Shown piece by piece: positions 26,161 to 34,469 of a DNA stretch of 64,000 nucleotides; the first letter of the stretch is position 1; the number at the start of each line of letters is the position of its first letter. The notes below the pieces were generated by a model. It was given only the letters and a program-made list of their open reading frames with translations, did no database searches and had not been told where the DNA came from. The translations under genes and the position numbers were made by a program. Source of the stretch: Planctomycetota bacterium (lineage in GTDB: Bacteria; Planctomycetota; UBA8742; UBA2392); the NCBI GenBank assembly GCA_019912315.1, contig JAIOJA010000042.1:1-64000 (forward strand), written 5' to 3'.

Positions 26161-26922
26161 ATGGTCGCGCCAACGGATCCCGCCGGGATCAACAAAGTCG
26201 GATCACCCCGTGATATCGATCGACAGATTGATTCCTGGGGCTATGTGCATGGGCGGCAAAGCCGCACCCGTCTGTTTATCGGGGCCGGTGTGTTTCTTGT
26301 CGGCGGGCTGCTGATTATCGCAGCGTTCATGCTGTACCGGTTCACGACGGACAACCTACACGCGGTTAGTGATGATGTCTTCCGCAGCCGCGAACTCAGC
26401 GCGCCGGAGCTGAAGCGAGTGATCAACGAAAACGGCATCAAGACGGTGATTCGGCTGGTCGGGACGGACGACGCCAATCGCGACAGCTATGAAGAAGAAG
26501 CGGCGGTCATAAGCCAGACGCAGGCCAGCCTGATCGTCGCCGAGCTTGCATCGTCGCGTCTGCCCTATCGCAGCGAAATCCAGCGTGTGTTTGAGGCGCT
26601 CGACAACTCCGAGCCGCCGATTCTTGTGCATTGCAAGCACGGCAGCGACCGGACCGGGCTTGTCAGCACCATCTGGCTTCACGACTACATGGGCAAGCCC
26701 CTGAGCGAGGCCCGCAAGCAACTTGCCTTCTTTCCGTACGGCCACGTCGAGTGGGGCGAGGCCAGCGCGATGGGCCGGTTCCTTGACATGTACACGGCAT
26801 TCAGCGCGTCCAACCCCGGCGTCAGCATCAAGGATTGGGTGAAGCTGCACTACTTCGAAGAAAAGCCGGGGCGCGAAATCCAGCCCTGGTACGACGGCGT
26901 GGTTTACAGGCCTCGCAGTTAA
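26161..26922 (+). CDS. membrane-anchored tyrosine/dual-specificity phosphatase-like protein
   Basis: 253 residues. A transmembrane helix (LFIGAGVFLVGGLLIIAAFM, about 39-58) is followed by a cysteine phosphatase domain with VHCKHGSDRTG near 158, fitting the C-x5-R catalytic loop with a following Thr-Gly. An N-terminal segment DDVFRSRELSAPELKRVI resembles the start of the plant/fungal-type atypical dual-specificity phosphatases. The ATG abuts the epimerase stop with no spacer, implying coupled translation. Its phosphorylated substrate is unknown; an envelope role is plausible from the context. Confidence 0.82.
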   Translation: MVAPTDPAGINKVGSPRDIDRQIDSWGYVHGRQSRTRLFIGAGVFLVGGLLIIAAFMLYRFTTDNLHAVSDDVFRSRELSAPELKRVINENGIKTVIRLVGTDDANRDSYEEEAAVISQTQASLIVAELASSRLPYRSEIQRVFEALDNSEPPILVHCKHGSDRTGLVSTIWLHDYMGKPLSEARKQLAFFPYGHVEWGEASAMGRFLDMYTAFSASNPGVSIKDWVKLHYFEEKPGREIQPWYDGVVYRPRS

Positions 26923-26930
26923 TCTGGCAA

Positions 26931-26981
26931 GCAACAGGATATGCGGGAAGGTCGTCCTGCGAATCCTGTCCATCCTGCTTC
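26931..26981. repeat. inverted 9-base-unit array upstream of recA (element E)
   Basis: Left arm 26934-26948 (ACAGGATATGCGGGA) and right arm 26955-26969 (TCCTGCGAATCCTGT) are inverted copies differing at 3 of 15 bases. The right arm continues as degenerate 9-base units (TCCTGCGAA, TCCTGTCCA, TCCTGCTTC). It begins 9 bases after the phosphatase stop and lies within the recA upstream region. Confidence 0.5.
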
Positions 26982-27065
26982 CAATGCAGTTATCCAAAGC
27001 GAACCAACACTTGTGGCAGGCTGAAGTCACCCATACGATGCGCCTCTTACTTGAAGGAGGGCCCG

Positions 27066-28109
27066 ATGGCCGCCAAGACAGCCACCCAGGACAAGCGCGC
27101 AGAGGCCGTGAAAATGGCCATGGCGCAGATCGAAAAGAACCACGGCAAGGGCTCGCTCATGAAGCTGGGCGACCAGGTCCGGGTTGAAATTCCGGGCATC
27201 AGCACCGGTGCACTGAGCTTCGACCTGGCGCTGGGGGGGCGCGGTATTCCGCGTGGGCGAGTAGTCGAGATCTACGGCCCTGAGTCCAGCGGCAAGACGA
27301 CCATCGCTCTGCAGATCATCGCCGAGGCGCAGAAGAGCGGCGGCATCGCGGCCTTCATCGACGCCGAGCACGCCATGGACCCGAGCTACGCGGAGAAGAT
27401 CGGCGTGGACACGGACAACCTGTACGTCAGCCAGCCGGACAGCGGCGAGCAGGCACTCGACATCTGCGAAACCCTGATCCGCAGCAACGCCTTTGACATC
27501 ATTGTCGTTGACAGTGTCGCCGCTCTCGTGCCGCGCAGCGAGCTCGAAGGGGACATGGGCGACGCACAGATGGGCAGCCAGGCGCGCCTAATGAGCCAGG
27601 CCATGCGCAAGCTGACCAGCGCCGTCAGCCGCGCCAAGACCAGCCTGGTGTTCATCAACCAGATCCGCATGAAGATCGGCATCGTGTTCGGAAACCCGGA
27701 AACAACCACGGGCGGCAACGCGTTAAAGTTCGCGGCCAGCCAGCGCATCGAGGTGCGCAAGGGCAAACCAATCAAGGTGGGTGACGATGTGGTCGGGCAC
27801 GAGGTGAACGTCAAGATTGTAAAAAACAAGCTCGCCCCTCCGTTCAAGCGCGCGAAGCTTGAGATCATCTTTAATGAGGGCATAAGCAAACTCGGCGACC
27901 TGCTTGAGCTCGCGGCCCAGACCGGTGTCGTCAAACGCAGCGGCGCCTGGTGGGCCTTCGGCGAAGAAAAGCTGGGCCAGGGCAAAGAGAACGCCAAGGC
28001 CTATCTGGTCGACAACAAGGACACGCACGAGAAGCTTGAGCGAGCTACCCGCGAGGCGCTCGGCATGCCAGTAGGCGAGGCAGCAGTCGCAGCGACGGAC
28101 GAGGAGTAG
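27066..28109 (+). CDS. recA: recombinase RecA
   Basis: 347 residues. It forms filaments on single-stranded DNA, catalyses strand exchange, and triggers LexA self-cleavage. Motifs are the Walker A loop GPESSGKTT near 75, FIDAEHAMDPSYA, QPDSGEQALDICE, and the DNA-binding loops around MGDAQMGSQARLMSQAMRKL and NPETTTGGNALKF. The ATG at 27066 has a strong GAAGGAGGG site, so the longer upstream opening is not used. I see no clear LexA box in the 140 bases upstream. A terminator follows. Confidence 0.98.
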   Translation: MAAKTATQDKRAEAVKMAMAQIEKNHGKGSLMKLGDQVRVEIPGISTGALSFDLALGGRGIPRGRVVEIYGPESSGKTTIALQIIAEAQKSGGIAAFIDAEHAMDPSYAEKIGVDTDNLYVSQPDSGEQALDICETLIRSNAFDIIVVDSVAALVPRSELEGDMGDAQMGSQARLMSQAMRKLTSAVSRAKTSLVFINQIRMKIGIVFGNPETTTGGNALKFAASQRIEVRKGKPIKVGDDVVGHEVNVKIVKNKLAPPFKRAKLEIIFNEGISKLGDLLELAAQTGVVKRSGAWWAFGEEKLGQGKENAKAYLVDNKDTHEKLERATREALGMPVGEAAVAATDEE

Positions 28110-28126
28110 CGGACCCGGACTTGCTG

Positions 28127-28155
28127 AAAACCCGGTCCGCATGGGCCGGGTTTTT
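28127..28155 (+). terminator. recA terminator
   Basis: AAAACCCGGTCC and GGGCCGGGTTTT pair over 12 bases (one G-T pair) around a GCAT loop, ending in a run of five T. It lies 18 bases after the recA stop. Confidence 0.9.
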
Positions 28156-28194
28156 GATTGGGGCCTTGCGCGAAAGTAAGTGCCGTTGCAGTAA

Positions 28195-28286
28195 GAAGCC
28201 CCGAAGGGGCTGAAAGAAATTAGCCCGGGGTGTAAGCCCCGGGAACCAATGCAAAAATGAAATCAGAGCCCCGTAGGGGCGACAGA
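28195..28286. repeat. triple-hairpin REP-like repeat before alaS
   Basis: Three GC hairpins follow within 90 bases: AGCCCC-GAA-GGGGCT (28197-28211), CCCGGGG-TGTAAG-CCCCGGG (28224-28243), and GCCCC-GTA-GGGGC within ATCAGAGCCCCGTAGGGGCG (from 28263). The last shares the AGAGCCCCG word with the palindromes at 23330 and 29186. Repeats of this style are familiar in genomes of planctomycetes and neighbours (general recall, not checked). It ends 8 bases before the alaS start codon. Confidence 0.65.
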
Positions 28287-28294
28287 GTCTCGCC

Positions 28295-31117
28295 ATGAAA
28301 GTGAATCCAAACGAGTTACGCCAACGCTTCCTCGACTTCTTCGATGCGCGCATGAAGGAGCACGCAGGAGGCAAGGTCGAAGGCAGCCTAAAACTGCCGA
28401 GCAGCTCGCTTCAGCCGCCGGATGCCAGCACACTCTTCACAAGCGCCGGCATGCACCAGTTCAAGGACGACTTCACGGGCAACCTCGTACACGGCACACG
28501 TGCGGCCGCCACCGTGCAAAAGTGCATGCGCACGCCGGACCTCGAAAACGTCGGCAAGACCGCGCGCCACCACACCTTCTTTGAAATGCTCGGCTTCTTC
28601 AGTTTCGGCGACGGTTTATCGGGCCCCAACGGCAGCAAAGGGTTCTTCAAGAAGGAAGCCATCCGCTGGATATGGGACTTCTACACCCTGCCCTGGGACA
28701 AGGGAGGCTGTGGTCTTGACACGTCAAAGCTCTACGTCAGCGTCTACGGCGGCGATGAGAATGGCGAAGGGCGCGACGACGAGGCCGCCGAGCTTTGGCG
28801 CGGAATCCTCGGCAAGCTCTGGGACAAAGCCGAGCTGGAGAAGCGCATCTTCTTCCTGGGCGAGCACGACAACTTCTGGCCGGCCGGCGCGCCCAGCCAG
28901 GGTCCCAACGGCGTCTGCGGGCCATGCAGCGAAGTCTTCTACGACCTCGGCGATGAGTACGGCCAGGGCAACGTCGAAACCAACGGCGACCGCTTCATGG
29001 AAATCGGCAACATCGTCTTCACCCAGTACGAGCGCTCCGGCCCCGTCCCGGGTAAAGGCGAGTTAACGCCGTTGCCCTCCAAAAACATCGACTTCGGCGG
29101 AGGTTTCGAACGCTTAGTGATGGTTCTAGACGGTGCTAAGACGACGCTCGATTGCGGGCTGTTCACGCCAGTCCGCCTTGCGCTGAGAGCCCCGGCGGAA
29201 ACGCCGGGGGGTGCACGCGAAGCGGGCACAACTGACGCGGCAAAGTCGCCGCGTCCCCCCGCCCTTTCGGGCGGGGCTCTGTCTGATGCAGTTCGTGAGA
29301 AGAGAATTGCTGACCACATTCGCGCCGTCACATTCGCCATGGCTGACGGGATCGTGCCGAAAAACGACGGAGCAGGCTACGTCATCCGCCGCATCATTCG
29401 TCGCGCGTTCCGCGACGGCAGCGCGCTGGGATTTGACGGGCCGTTCCTGCACAAGCTAGTACCCGTAATCGTAGAGCATTACGGCGACGCCTACCCGGAA
29501 TTGAAGCGCAACACCAATGCGGTGGTCAACACGATCCAGCAGGAAGAGCAGCAATTCAGCACAACACTCGAACGCGGTCTGCAATTGCTTACCGGGCAGA
29601 TTCGCGAGCACCAGCAGCGCGACGACAAGACCCTCGACGGCAAAGCCGCGTTCGATCTGTACCAATCACAAGGGCTGCCGCGCGAAGTCGTGCAGGATGA
29701 ACTGGCCGCCGTAGGCATGGTTCTGGATGTGCATACCTACGAGCAAGCCGAAGACGAACATCGTCGCCGCAGCAAGGGCGACAAAGAAGTGGCGGTCTTT
29801 GAGAAGGGCTGGTTCCAGGACCTGAAGGCGAAGCACGGCCCAACAGAGTTCCTTGGCTACGAAGCCTGCGAGGCGTCGGCCAAAGTCATCGCGCTCGTTC
29901 GCGACGGACAGACGTTTGACATCATCGAGGCCGGTGACACGGCGACTGTGCTGCTCGACCATACGCCATTCTACGGCGAAAGCGGCGGCCAGGTCGGAGA
30001 CCGTGGCAGCCTGCATGTTGGCAAAGGCGTGTTCGAAGTGATGGACACCCTGAAGCGTGACGACTACTTCCTGCATGAGGGCAAAGTTCTGCACGGCAAG
30101 TTGCGCGTGGGCGACAGCGTGGAAGCACGCGTGGATGAGCAGCGCCGCGACCGCATTCGTTCGAACCACAGTGCCACGCACCTGATGCACGCGGCCTTGC
30201 GCACGGTGCTCGGTGATCACGTGGTGCAACGCGGCAGCATCGTGTTACCTGACCGTCTGCGCTTCGACTTTAGCCATCCGAAAGGGCTCAGTTTCGAAGA
30301 ACGCCAGCAGATCGAAAAGCTGGTCAACGAGCAGATCCAGGCCAACACGGAAGTCGGCACAAACGTCATGTCGCCGGAAGACGCGCAAAAGGCCGGGGCG
30401 ATGGCCCTGTTTGGTGAAAAATACGGCGACAAGGTCCGTGTGCTAAGCATGGGGCGCAAGGGCTTCAGCAAAGAACTCTGCGGCGGCACCCACGTGGCCC
30501 GTACCGGCGATATTGGCTACTTCCGAGTCATCAACGAGGGCAGCAGCAGCGCCGGCGTTCGGCGCATTGAAGCCGTTACAGGCCAGGATGCGTACGACCT
30601 TGCGGCTGAGGAAGCCAAAACGCTGGCTGAACTGCATGCCTTGACCAAGGCCCAGCCGGGGCACGTGCTGCAGAAAATCCAGGCGCTTGTGAAAGAAGTG
30701 AAAGACCTCAAGAGCAAGTCGAAACAAGCGGGTGGCGTAGACGCGAAGGCGCTTGATGGAATCCGCGCTCGTGGCGAAAAGGTAGGTGACGTCACACTTT
30801 ACGTCGGTGAAGTCGCGAACGCCGAAGCGCCTGAGTTGTTGACAATCAAGGACGCCTTGGGGCAGGATGGCGCGTTGTCTGCGATCATTCTCGGCAGTCG
30901 CGGCGAAGGGAAAGCGTTGCTTTTGGTTGCATTCAGCAAAGATTTGGTCGGACGGGGGCTTCACGCGGGCAAGATCATTGGCGAAATAGCGCGCCTTGTC
31001 GGCGGTGGCGGCGGCGGAAAGCCGGAAGTCGCTCAGGCCGGCGGCAAGAACCCGGAAGGGCTGGCAGAAGCCCTTGAAACAGGAAGGAAACGGGTCGTTG
31101 AGACCCTTGAAAAATAG
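28295..31117 (+). CDS. alaS: alanyl-tRNA synthetase with an in-frame palindromic insertion
   Basis: 940 residues. It charges tRNA-Ala and edits Ser/Gly mischarging. The catalytic domain shows LFTSAGMHQFKDDFTG, HTFFEMLGFFSFGD and GNIVFTQYER. The editing domain has HSATHLMHAAL near 627 and ELCGGTHVARTGDIG near 728 (zinc/His motifs), and the C-terminal oligomerisation domain is present. Between GLFTPVRLAL and RIADHIRAVTF lies an extra Pro/Gly/Ala-rich stretch (about residues 298-329) encoded by a palindrome; the normal family spacing there is some 25 residues shorter. The frame is preserved, so the gene is probably functional. The start ATG has no clear ribosome binding site because a repeat occupies the upstream DNA. 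Confidence 0.96.
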   Translation: MKVNPNELRQRFLDFFDARMKEHAGGKVEGSLKLPSSSLQPPDASTLFTSAGMHQFKDDFTGNLVHGTRAAATVQKCMRTPDLENVGKTARHHTFFEMLGFFSFGDGLSGPNGSKGFFKKEAIRWIWDFYTLPWDKGGCGLDTSKLYVSVYGGDENGEGRDDEAAELWRGILGKLWDKAELEKRIFFLGEHDNFWPAGAPSQGPNGVCGPCSEVFYDLGDEYGQGNVETNGDRFMEIGNIVFTQYERSGPVPGKGELTPLPSKNIDFGGGFERLVMVLDGAKTTLDCGLFTPVRLALRAPAETPGGAREAGTTDAAKSPRPPALSGGALSDAVREKRIADHIRAVTFAMADGIVPKNDGAGYVIRRIIRRAFRDGSALGFDGPFLHKLVPVIVEHYGDAYPELKRNTNAVVNTIQQEEQQFSTTLERGLQLLTGQIREHQQRDDKTLDGKAAFDLYQSQGLPREVVQDELAAVGMVLDVHTYEQAEDEHRRRSKGDKEVAVFEKGWFQDLKAKHGPTEFLGYEACEASAKVIALVRDGQTFDIIEAGDTATVLLDHTPFYGESGGQVGDRGSLHVGKGVFEVMDTLKRDDYFLHEGKVLHGKLRVGDSVEARVDEQRRDRIRSNHSATHLMHAALRTVLGDHVVQRGSIVLPDRLRFDFSHPKGLSFEERQQIEKLVNEQIQANTEVGTNVMSPEDAQKAGAMALFGEKYGDKVRVLSMGRKGFSKELCGGTHVARTGDIGYFRVINEGSSSAGVRRIEAVTGQDAYDLAAEEAKTLAELHALTKAQPGHVLQKIQALVKEVKDLKSKSKQAGGVDAKALDGIRARGEKVGDVTLYVGEVANAEAPELLTIKDALGQDGALSAIILGSRGEGKALLLVAFSKDLVGRGLHAGKIIGEIARLVGGGGGGKPEVAQAGGKNPEGLAEALETGRKRVVETLEK
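29186..29280. repeat. AGAGCCCCGG palindrome inserted inside alaS
   Basis: The 95-base block begins AGAGCCCCG and ends with its inverse CGGGGCTCT. Inside are a CCCCGGCG-GAAA-CGCCGGGG hairpin (identical but one base to 23330-23353), a GACGCGGC-AAA-GTCGCCGCGTC hairpin and a CCCCGCCC-TTT-CGGGCGGGG hairpin. It is read in frame as part of alaS. Confidence 0.75.
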
Positions 31118-31169
31118 CCCCGTCGAGCAGACGCGGTCTGGCGGCCCAGGCCGCGCTTAGGAGAATGAC

Positions 31170-31358
31170 ATGGCAGTCCCGAAGAAAAGAGCTTCAAAGG
31201 CACGCCGTAACACCCGCCGCGCCCATGATGCGTTGAAGCTTCCCAAGATCAGCAAGTGCGCCAAGACAGGGCTTCCAAAGCTGTCGCACCGCGTGTGTGA
31301 GGACAGCGGCTATTACGGCAAGAACAAGCAGATCTTCGAAGTGGAAGAACGCCTCTAG
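31170..31358 (+). CDS. rpmF: ribosomal protein bL32
   Basis: 62 residues, starting MAVPKKRASKARRNTRRAHD as in the L32 family, with the Cys-x-n-Cys region at CAKTGLPKLSHRVC. It is part of the large ribosomal subunit near the peptidyl transferase entrance. AGGAG lies 6 bases before the ATG. The order rpmF-plsX-fabH is the conserved start of the bacterial lipid-synthesis cluster and links ribosome and membrane synthesis. Confidence 0.95.
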   Translation: MAVPKKRASKARRNTRRAHDALKLPKISKCAKTGLPKLSHRVCEDSGYYGKNKQIFEVEERL

Positions 31359-31420
31359 GCTTCGCCGCTTTCAAACCGCCCGGCCCCTGGCGGACTGCAC
31401 AGCAATTAAAGGAAGTGGCT

Positions 31421-32440
31421 ATGCCCCGGATCGCCATTGATGCTATGGGCGGAGACAAAGCGCCCGGAGTTGTCGTGCGCGGCGCCTGGAAAGTGGCGAA
31501 AGAACAGCCTGACTGGCAGATGTTGCTGGTTGGCGATGAAGCCGCCATTAGCGCGGAGCTTGGCAAGTGCGAATCGCCGCTGCCCAACATCCACGTTATC
31601 CATTCCAGTGAAGTCATCGGAATGGATGAGCATCCGGTAGAAGCCCTCAAGGCCAAGAAGCAGGCCAGCCTGCCTATGGCCGTCATGCTGGTGCGCGAAG
31701 GCAAAGCCGACGCGGTAATCAGCGCAGGCAACACCGGCGCGCTTGTGGCGGCCGGCACACTGATGTTGCGCACGCTGCCGGGCGTGCGTCGCGCGGGTAT
31801 TCTGACCACGCTGCCGACGTTGAAGGGCCGCATCGTCATTATGGACGTAGGTGCGAACGTCGCCGCGAAGGCTGGGCACATCGCGCAGTACGCCGCTATG
31901 GGCGATATTTTCTACCGCAACCTGCTGGCAAACGAGTCGGACAAAGTCCACGTCAGTCTGCTGAGCGTCGGCGGTGAAGAAGGCAAGGGCAGTCTCGTTA
32001 TCAAGGAAGCTTACGCCCTGCTGAACCAGAGCGAGCTGGATTTTCGCGGCAATATTGAAGGGCACGAAGTGTTTGCGGGTGACAGCGAAGTCATCGTATG
32101 CGACGGGCTTGTCGGCAACGTGGTACTGAAGACCGCGGAAGGGCTGTGCGAAATCCTTGTCAGAATGTTTGCGCAACATGCCACAAAGGCCGGGCTCGCG
32201 ACGGACGACCGCTTGAAGGAAACGCTGCGCACCATGACGCGCGATCTGGACTGGCAGGAGGTTGGCGGCGCGGCCTTGCTCGGTGTCAACGGAACCGTCG
32301 TGATCGCTCACGGGCGCAGTGACGACCGCGCAATCGCGTCAGGCATACGGACTGCGGCGGACTGTTGCAACAAGCACGTGAATGACAAAATCATTGAGGC
32401 GCTGCAGGTTGAGGCCGGAAAAGCCGGCGCCACTTCATAG
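31421..32440 (+). CDS. plsX: phosphate acyltransferase PlsX
   Basis: 339 residues. It converts acyl-ACP to acyl-phosphate, the donor for glycerol-3-phosphate acylation. Motifs are IAIDAMGGDKAPG at the N-terminus, VISAGNTGALVAAG near 103, PTLKGRIVIMDVGAN and VCDGLVGNVVLKTAEG near 225. The ATG at 31421 (AAAGGAAG 6 bases upstream) is preferred over the GTG at 31415, which overlaps the ribosome binding site. Confidence 0.96.
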   Translation: MPRIAIDAMGGDKAPGVVVRGAWKVAKEQPDWQMLLVGDEAAISAELGKCESPLPNIHVIHSSEVIGMDEHPVEALKAKKQASLPMAVMLVREGKADAVISAGNTGALVAAGTLMLRTLPGVRRAGILTTLPTLKGRIVIMDVGANVAAKAGHIAQYAAMGDIFYRNLLANESDKVHVSLLSVGGEEGKGSLVIKEAYALLNQSELDFRGNIEGHEVFAGDSEVIVCDGLVGNVVLKTAEGLCEILVRMFAQHATKAGLATDDRLKETLRTMTRDLDWQEVGGAALLGVNGTVVIAHGRSDDRAIASGIRTAADCCNKHVNDKIIEALQVEAGKAGATS

Positions 32441-32455
32441 GCACAGGAAGACGCA

Positions 32456-33439
32456 GTGAGCGAACGGCAGGCAGGCATTCTCAGTATCGGCGCTTACGTT
32501 CCTGAGCGAGTGGTCACCAACGACGAGATGTCGGCAATCGTCGACACGAGTGACGAGTGGATTTTCCAGCGTACCGGAATCCGTGAGCGTCGCTACGCAC
32601 GTGACGACGAATACACCAGCGACATGGCCCTTGAAGCCGCCAAGCTCGCGCTGCAACGCGCGGAGCTGAAGCCGACCGAAATCGATTACATCATTGTGGC
32701 CACGGCCAGCCCCGACAACACGTTCCCCAACACGGCGTGCTGGGTGCAGCATGGTTTGCAGATGGGGGATATCCCGGCCCTGGATATCAGCACCGCCTGC
32801 GCAGGCTTCGTGTACGCGCTGGAACTCGCATCCGCGCTGGTGAACACCGACAGCTATCGGAACGTGCTGGTGATCGGCGCCGAGAAGCTCTCCTCGATCA
32901 CGAACTTCAATGACCGCTCAAGCTGCATTCTGTTCGCGGACGGCGCCGGGGCTGCGGTGATCACCAAGACGGATGGGCTCGGCACGGTGATCTGTTCGCG
33001 CAACGGCGCGCGCTTTGATTACGATGCGCTGAACGTCGCGGCGGGCGGCACCCGTATGCCCGCGAGTCACGAAACGGTCGAAAAAAACATGCACACCATC
33101 GCCCTTAAGGGGCGCACGGTTTACAAATTCGCGGTGCAGAAGTTCCAGGAAATGGCTGAAGAGGCGTGCAAGCGGGCGAATATCACTCCCGACGACGTTG
33201 CGCTGGTCGTGCCGCACCAGGCGAACGTGAACATCATTGAAAGCGCCATGAAGCGTGTCGGCATCGATATGGATCGCGTGTTGATCAACCTGGATCGCTT
33301 CGGCAACACCAGTTCCGCCAGTATTCCGATTGCGCTGCAGGAGGCGCTGGATACTGGGCGCGTGAAGCGCGGCGATTACCTGCTGTTTGAGGCATTCGGC
33401 GGCGGGCTTTCCTGGGGCTACAACCTGGTGAAATGGTAA
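32456..33439 (+). CDS. fabH: beta-ketoacyl-ACP synthase III
   Basis: 327 residues from the GTG at 32456. It condenses acetyl-CoA with malonyl-ACP to start fatty acid synthesis. The Cys-His-Asn triad is visible: DISTACAGFVYAL near 112, PHQANVNI near 255 and NLDRFGNTSSASIP near 282. The N-terminal SIGAYVPERVVTN and DEWIFQRTGIRERR motifs are typical. It lies 15 bases after plsX, in the same operon. Confidence 0.97.
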   Translation: MSERQAGILSIGAYVPERVVTNDEMSAIVDTSDEWIFQRTGIRERRYARDDEYTSDMALEAAKLALQRAELKPTEIDYIIVATASPDNTFPNTACWVQHGLQMGDIPALDISTACAGFVYALELASALVNTDSYRNVLVIGAEKLSSITNFNDRSSCILFADGAGAAVITKTDGLGTVICSRNGARFDYDALNVAAGGTRMPASHETVEKNMHTIALKGRTVYKFAVQKFQEMAEEACKRANITPDDVALVVPHQANVNIIESAMKRVGIDMDRVLINLDRFGNTSSASIPIALQEALDTGRVKRGDYLLFEAFGGGLSWGYNLVKW

Positions 33440-33519
33440 GACGGGTCTCGTGTCCGGCCTTCGGAGTCCGGCTCGAGGCGCAATGATTTACTCCGGTCTG
33501 ACACTCCCCGGAACTCAGT

Positions 33520-34461
33520 ATGTCAAAAACGGCTCTCCTGTTTCCCGGCCAGGGCGCTCAATACGTCGGCATGGGCAAAGACCTCGCCAACGCGTACCCG
33601 GAAGCGCGCGAAGTGTTCGACAAGGCAGACGAGTTGCTCGGCTTTGACCTGTCGCGGGCCTGCTTTGACGGGCCCGAGGAAGAACTGAACCGGACCGACA
33701 TCTCCCAACCCGCCATCCTGACGCACTCGTGGGCTGTCGTCGCCGCGTTGCGAACCCACGAGAAGGGGCGCGAGCTTCTGGACGCGGCCAAGGTCGCTGC
33801 GGGGCTGTCTCTTGGTGAGTATTCAGCCCTGGCGGCCGCGGGGGCCATGAGCTGGGAGGACGCGGTCAAACTGGTACGAGCGCGCGGCAGGTACATGCAG
33901 GAGGCGTGCGACGCCAAACCCGGCACGATGGCCAGCATCGTCGGGCTCGACGACGACAAGCTGGCCGAAGTGATGGCGCCCGCGCGGGACAAGGGCATAG
34001 TCGTGCTAGCGAATTTCAATGCGCCCGGGCAGGTCGCCATAAGCGGCGAAGTCAGCGCGGTTGAAGAAGCCATGAAACTGGCCAAAGCGGGCGGCGCCAA
34101 ACTTACCGTCCCGCTTACGGTGGCCGGCGCGTTTCACAGCCCGTTGATGGCGCCGGCGGAGGCCCGTCTGGCGGCTGAGATTGAAACAACCCGCTTCCAC
34201 GCACCGAAAATCGGTGTTGTCGCCAACGTGGACGCTGAAGAGCATTCCGATCCCATGAGGCTGAAAGCCAATCTGGTGCGGCAATTGACGTCGCCGGTAA
34301 AGTGGGCGAGCAGCATGCAGAAGCTGGTGGAGTGGGAATACGACACGTTCATTGAGCTTGGGCCCGGCACGGTGCTGGCGGGGTTGCTGAAGCGGGTTGC
34401 CCGCTCGGCAACTCGCGTGAGCGTGGGCAAAGTCGAAGAGCTGAAGTCACTGCTGGGCTAG
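33520..34461 (+). CDS. fabD: malonyl-CoA-ACP transacylase
   Basis: 313 residues. It moves malonyl from CoA to acyl carrier protein. Motifs are LFPGQGAQYVGMGKDL at the N-terminus, the nucleophile elbow GLSLGEYSALAAAG near 95 (usual G-H-S-L-G-E, with Leu replacing His), NFNAPGQVAISG and VAGAFHSPLM near 203 with the catalytic His, then ELGPGTVLAGLLKR. Eight bases separate it from fabG. Confidence 0.95.
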   Translation: MSKTALLFPGQGAQYVGMGKDLANAYPEAREVFDKADELLGFDLSRACFDGPEEELNRTDISQPAILTHSWAVVAALRTHEKGRELLDAAKVAAGLSLGEYSALAAAGAMSWEDAVKLVRARGRYMQEACDAKPGTMASIVGLDDDKLAEVMAPARDKGIVVLANFNAPGQVAISGEVSAVEEAMKLAKAGGAKLTVPLTVAGAFHSPLMAPAEARLAAEIETTRFHAPKIGVVANVDAEEHSDPMRLKANLVRQLTSPVKWASSMQKLVEWEYDTFIELGPGTVLAGLLKRVARSATRVSVGKVEELKSLLG

Positions 34462-34469
34462 GAGAATTC

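Noticed and set aside
27005..27030. possible LexA-type box upstream of recA (CGAACCAACACTTG)
   Set aside because: Only the first half-site matches the Gram-positive CGAAC-N4-GTTCG pattern; the second half differs at several bases.
31118..31169. GCGGCC/GGCCGC inverted repeat between alaS and rpmF as a terminator
   Set aside because: No T tract, and the ribosome binding site of rpmF follows at once; more likely incidental.
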